A DNA stretch of 64,000 nt, from NCBI RefSeq assembly GCF_000620645.1, contig NZ_KK211160.1, positions 124,001-188,000 on the forward strand. The letters run 5' to 3'. Each line of letters begins with the position of its first letter. The stretch's first letter is position 1. This document shows, piece after piece, positions 61,417 through 64,000 of this stretch. This DNA comes from Nocardioides sp. URHA0032. GTDB lineage: Bacteria; Actinomycetota; Actinomycetes; Propionibacteriales; Nocardioidaceae. A program made the translations under genes and the position numbers. The notes under the pieces are model-generated. The model was not told where the DNA came from, did no database searches, and saw only the letters and a program-made list of their open reading frames with translations.

Positions 61417-61423
61417 CGAGGGC

Positions 61424-62050
61424 ATGCCGTACCTGCTGCGCGTGGAGCTCCCCGACATCCGCGGGTCGCTGGGTCGCGTCGCAACGGCGATCGGTATGGC
61501 GGGCGGCGACATCGAGGCGATCGAGATCGTCGAGAAGCGGGACGGCACCGCGGTCGACGACGTACTGCTCGAGACCGCGCCGCAGGTGATGCCCGACTCG
61601 ATCGTCTCCGCGTGCAACGCGCTCGACGGGGTCCGGGTCGTCTGGATCAGCCGGTACGCCGCGGGTGGCAACCTGGTCCTCGACCTCGAGGCCGTCGAGG
61701 AGCTGAGCGCCCGCCCCGAGGGTGCGCTGGACCGCCTCATCGAGCTGCTGCCGGTGACGTTCCGCGCGGACTGGGCGGCCCGGGTGTCCAGGACCGACGG
61801 GCTCGGGTACGCGACCGAAGCGGCGCCGTCGACGCTGGACTGGACACCGATCGACCGCGCCGCGATGCTCGAAGCCGTCGACGAGAACACCCTCATGTGC
61901 GGCGCGAAGCTCAACAAGACCGAGATCGTCGTCATCGGCCGCCGCGGCGGGCCGGAGTTCCTCGACTCCGAGCTCGCGCGGCTCGGCCACCTGGTCGGCC
62001 TGGCCATGTCGATCTCGCGGCGGGCTACGGCACCGAGCGGATCCGCGTGA
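61424..62050 (+). CDS. ACT-domain amino-acid-binding protein
   Basis: A 208-residue protein with an N-terminal ACT fold (LLRVELPDIRGSLGRVATAIG, then GGDIEAIEIVEKRDGTAVDD), about 1-70. The second half (from about 95) has a GAF-like or unknown alpha-beta fold without clear motif. Such proteins in Nocardioides-like genomes stand alone and are thought to sense amino acids. The mRNA is probably leaderless. Its end overlaps the convergent transporter gene by 26 bases. Confidence 0.8.
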   Translation: MPYLLRVELPDIRGSLGRVATAIGMAGGDIEAIEIVEKRDGTAVDDVLLETAPQVMPDSIVSACNALDGVRVVWISRYAAGGNLVLDLEAVEELSARPEGALDRLIELLPVTFRADWAARVSRTDGLGYATEAAPSTLDWTPIDRAAMLEAVDENTLMCGAKLNKTEIVVIGRRGGPEFLDSELARLGHLVGLAMSISRRATAPSGSA

Positions 62051-63329
62051 CGAACACCGAGCCGAGGATCGCGGCCACGAACGCGCTGGCGTAGACCGCG
62101 CAGTAGCCGACCGAGAACCGGCCGCCGTTCGTCTCGGTCACCCCGCCGAACGCCTCGACCACGATGAGGATGAGCGCCGCGACCGGCGGCGCGACCACCT
62201 GCGGCAGCGCGTTGGCGATGTTGATGACGCCGAGGTCCTTCGCGCGGTCCTCGGCGCCGGGCAGCACCTGGGTGATGAGGGCGAAGTCGACCGAGGTGTA
62301 GATGCCGTACCCGATCCCCATCAGGACCGCGGCGACGACCGCGGCCGGCCAGGTCTGCACGAGGGCGAGCACCAGCGTCGCGCACGCGCCGACGATCCCG
62401 GACCAGATGACGAACACCTTGCGCTTGCCGCTGCGGTCGCTCCAGATCCCGAACGTCACGGCCGTGGCCATCAGCACGGCGGCGTACGTCGCGGTGAGCA
62501 CGAACACCCGGTCGGCCGCCTGGTCGGAGGTGAAGCCGATCGCGTCCTGCAGGTAGTAGAGGAGGTAGAGCAGGCCGAGCGCGTTGCCGAGGTTGACGAG
62601 GAACCGGGTGATCCAGGCCCAGGCGAAGTCGGGGTGCGCGCGGGGTGAGATCCAGAAGGACCGCAGGAACGCGCCCCAGTCGAGCGCCGGCGGCCGCTCC
62701 TCCGGGGCGAGCGGGATGTCGCGGGACTGCAGGGAGTACGGCACGGTCAGGGCGAGCAGGACCACCGCGGTCACGGCGTACCCCGCCGCGATGCTGCCGG
62801 TCGCCGAGGCGATGCCGGTGCCGCCGACCACGCCGACGGTCTGGGCGATCGCGAGGATGCCGCCGATCCTGCCGCGGCTGCCCACCGGCACCTGGTCGGG
62901 GATGGTCGCGGTGACCGCGGCCAGCATCGCGTTGAGGGTCGCCTGGACGCCGCACCAGCCAAGCGCCATCACCACGACGTTGTCGGCGACCGCGAGCAGG
63001 AGCAGCGAGAGCGCGCCGCCGACGGCGCCGGCGACCACCCACGGCACCCGGCGCCCCATCCGCAGCGTGGTGCGGTCGGAGAACGCGCCGAAGACCGGGT
63101 TGCACAGGACCGAGACGAACGCCCCGAGGCCCAGCACGACCGCGAGGATGACCTTCTTGTTGTCCTCGTCGATCGCCTCGGCCTGCTGGGCGAGCAGCAC
63201 CTGGATCGGGCCGAAGAACCCGGCCCACAGCCCGACGCTGCACAGCGTCAGGCAGGCCACCCAGCGCGCGGGTGGGCTCTCGGTCGGCTCGGCCAGCGCC
63301 GAGCGGCGTACCGGTGTCTCGGCCGTCAC
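62025..63329 (-). CDS. MFS transporter (sugar/cation symporter-like)
   Basis: A 434-residue twelve-helix transporter. The loop after helix 2 reads FGAFSDRTTLRMGRRVPWV, a GPH-symporter-like pattern, and the sixth-to-seventh loop FGIWSDRSGKRKVFVIW repeats it. It has no signature that shows the substrate. GTG 63329 is chosen over GTG 63353 because the upstream start would place the first codons inside a 13-bp inverted repeat. Convergent with the ACT-domain gene. Confidence 0.83.
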   Translation of the reverse strand: MTAETPVRRSALAEPTESPPARWVACLTLCSVGLWAGFFGPIQVLLAQQAEAIDEDNKKVILAVVLGLGAFVSVLCNPVFGAFSDRTTLRMGRRVPWVVAGAVGGALSLLLLAVADNVVVMALGWCGVQATLNAMLAAVTATIPDQVPVGSRGRIGGILAIAQTVGVVGGTGIASATGSIAAGYAVTAVVLLALTVPYSLQSRDIPLAPEERPPALDWGAFLRSFWISPRAHPDFAWAWITRFLVNLGNALGLLYLLYYLQDAIGFTSDQAADRVFVLTATYAAVLMATAVTFGIWSDRSGKRKVFVIWSGIVGACATLVLALVQTWPAAVVAAVLMGIGYGIYTSVDFALITQVLPGAEDRAKDLGVINIANALPQVVAPPVAALILIVVEAFGGVTETNGGRFSVGYCAVYASAFVAAILGSVFVTRIRSVP

Positions 63330-63352
63330 CTGCGCATCGTGGCGCACCTGCA

Positions 63353-63417
63353 CCGTCGAGTGACGTGAAATGGTCGTGAAACCGGGGTTTCCTCAGCCAG
63401 TACCCGTCACTCGACGG
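63353..63417. repeat. 13-bp inverted repeat flanking a palindrome
   Basis: CCGTCGAGTGACG (63353-63365) and CGTCACTCGACGG (63405-63417) are perfect inverted repeats separated by 39 bases; in the middle lies GAAACCGGGGTTTC (63378-63391), itself a perfect palindrome with a two-base centre. It sits between the stop of the esterase-like gene and the start of the transporter, both on the minus strand. Could be a regulator site, a terminator, or a mobile miniature repeat. Confidence 0.6.
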
Positions 63418-63421
63418 GAGA

Positions 63422-64000
63422 TCAGCAGCCGACGCGGGTGATGTCGCCGCTGCTGACGAGGCCGCCGGCGGTGTGGAGGCCGTACGCCGAGCAGTAGTAG
63501 AAGCTCAGGTTGTCGTCGCGCCGGAGCCGGACCGGCTGCCAGGTGTCGGCGCCGACCGGCTCGAGGTAGCGGAACGACGTGTCCAGCAGCGGCCGCGCCG
63601 GCTCGTGCTTGAGGTAGTGGCCGAGCCACCGCTGGACGTAGACGCTGGTGAGGTCCTGGCCGTAGCGGCTCGCAGGCAGCGCCAGCGGGATGTCGGTGTA
63701 CTCCAGGTGGGTCGACGACCTCGGTACGACGAGCATCGAGTCGACCCCGGCCCGGCGCCAGGCGTCGTACCCGGTCTCCCGCTCGCGCATCGGGTCCGGG
63801 CCGTCCGGGCTGGGCTGCGGACTGAGTGAGCTGCCGCCGGAGAGGAACCACGGCGAGACCGTGAAGCCGTACTCCGACTGCACCGCGAGCGCCGGGACGG
63901 TCGGCAGGTTGCCCGTGCCGTCGAGCGCTCCGCTGGACCCGGGACCGGTGAGCTTGTCGAGGGCGACGACCGTCGCGACCCGGTCGTCGGTGCCCTGCAC
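63422..64000 (-). CDS. Secreted alpha/beta-hydrolase-like protein, C-terminal part
   Basis: The gene runs off the window, so only the last 192 residues are visible. VATVVALDKLTG and PALAVQSEYGFTVSPWFL followed by GVDSMLVVPRSSTHLEYTDIPLALPASRYGQ form the final strands and catalytic-His region (STHLEY) of a group of secreted actinobacterial hydrolases. The catalytic serine lies upstream, outside the window. Stop at 63422. Substrate unknown. Confidence 0.6.
   Translation of the reverse strand: MQGTDDRVATVVALDKLTGPGSSGALDGTGNLPTVPALAVQSEYGFTVSPWFLSGGSSLSPQPSPDGPDPMRERETGYDAWRRAGVDSMLVVPRSSTHLEYTDIPLALPASRYGQDLTSVYVQRWLGHYLKHEPARPLLDTSFRYLEPVGADTWQPVRLRRDDNLSFYYCSAYGLHTAGGLVSSGDITRVGC

Overview
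The window is about 70% G+C with GTG starts, four-base ATGA/GTGA gene overlaps and several probable leaderless starts. With a DUF222/HNH (13E12-type) gene, RecBCD, F420/PPOX-type flavoproteins and GAF-Fis regulators, this points to a high-GC actinobacterium, most likely Nocardioides or a relative (inferred from gene content; no rRNA or tRNA gene is visible).

Layout. 1-3.2 kb: end of a sugar-binding lipoprotein-type gene and a fused RbsA-RbsC-like ABC transporter. 3.3-4.7 kb: a complete RES/Xre toxin-antitoxin pair with a nested palindrome at its promoter. 4.7-13.7 kb: a catabolic cluster: FmdB-type zinc ribbon and MBL-fold lactonase on the minus strand; divergently, zinc alcohol dehydrogenase, aldehyde dehydrogenase, AMP-forming acyl-CoA synthetase, a thiolase-like protein without the nucleophilic cysteine, a DUF35 protein and an ADP-forming acyl-CoA synthetase. 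13.7-17.8 kb: a membrane protein, two unknown proteins, a GlxA-type regulator and its divergent HD-domain/AhpD-like pair.

17.8-39.8 kb is an accessory region: short, mostly single-gene units on both strands, long non-coding gaps, 5'-truncated genes (a matrixin-like metalloprotease and a bacterial PH-domain protein) and a perfect 92-bp tandem duplication. A short motif close to GGCGGCGAARTGACGC recurs between genes, always in the same orientation, so the region looks like a string of cassettes. It carries a slipin, an FtsH-like protease, a RemA-like protein, RF3, two PPOX proteins, a GNAT protein, and at its right end a large HEPN-STAND-TPR protein that looks like a defence or cell-suicide effector.

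39.9-52.9 kb: a second catabolic block: glycerol-dehydrogenase-like enzyme plus split transketolase, two tandem paralogous AcoR-like regulators, a Baeyer-Villiger monooxygenase with an SDR (frameshifted near its end), a LapA-like protein, a BBE-type oxidase, an FMO-like flavoprotein and a secreted cupin. 53-61.4 kb: recC-recB-recD. 61.4-64 kb: ACT-domain protein, MFS transporter and the end of an esterase-like protein.

How the parts fit: the same inverted repeat (about YGTYCCR-N3-TGGGACA) lies in front of the lactonase/alcohol dehydrogenase pair, the transketolase operon and the regulator/BVMO pair. This suggests one regulon for stepwise ketone oxidation: alcohol to ketone (SDR), ketone to lactone or ester (BVMO), ring opening (lactonase), oxidation to an acid (ADH, ALDH), CoA activation and chain cleavage, under the AcoR-like regulators. 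The substrate is not identifiable from sequence.
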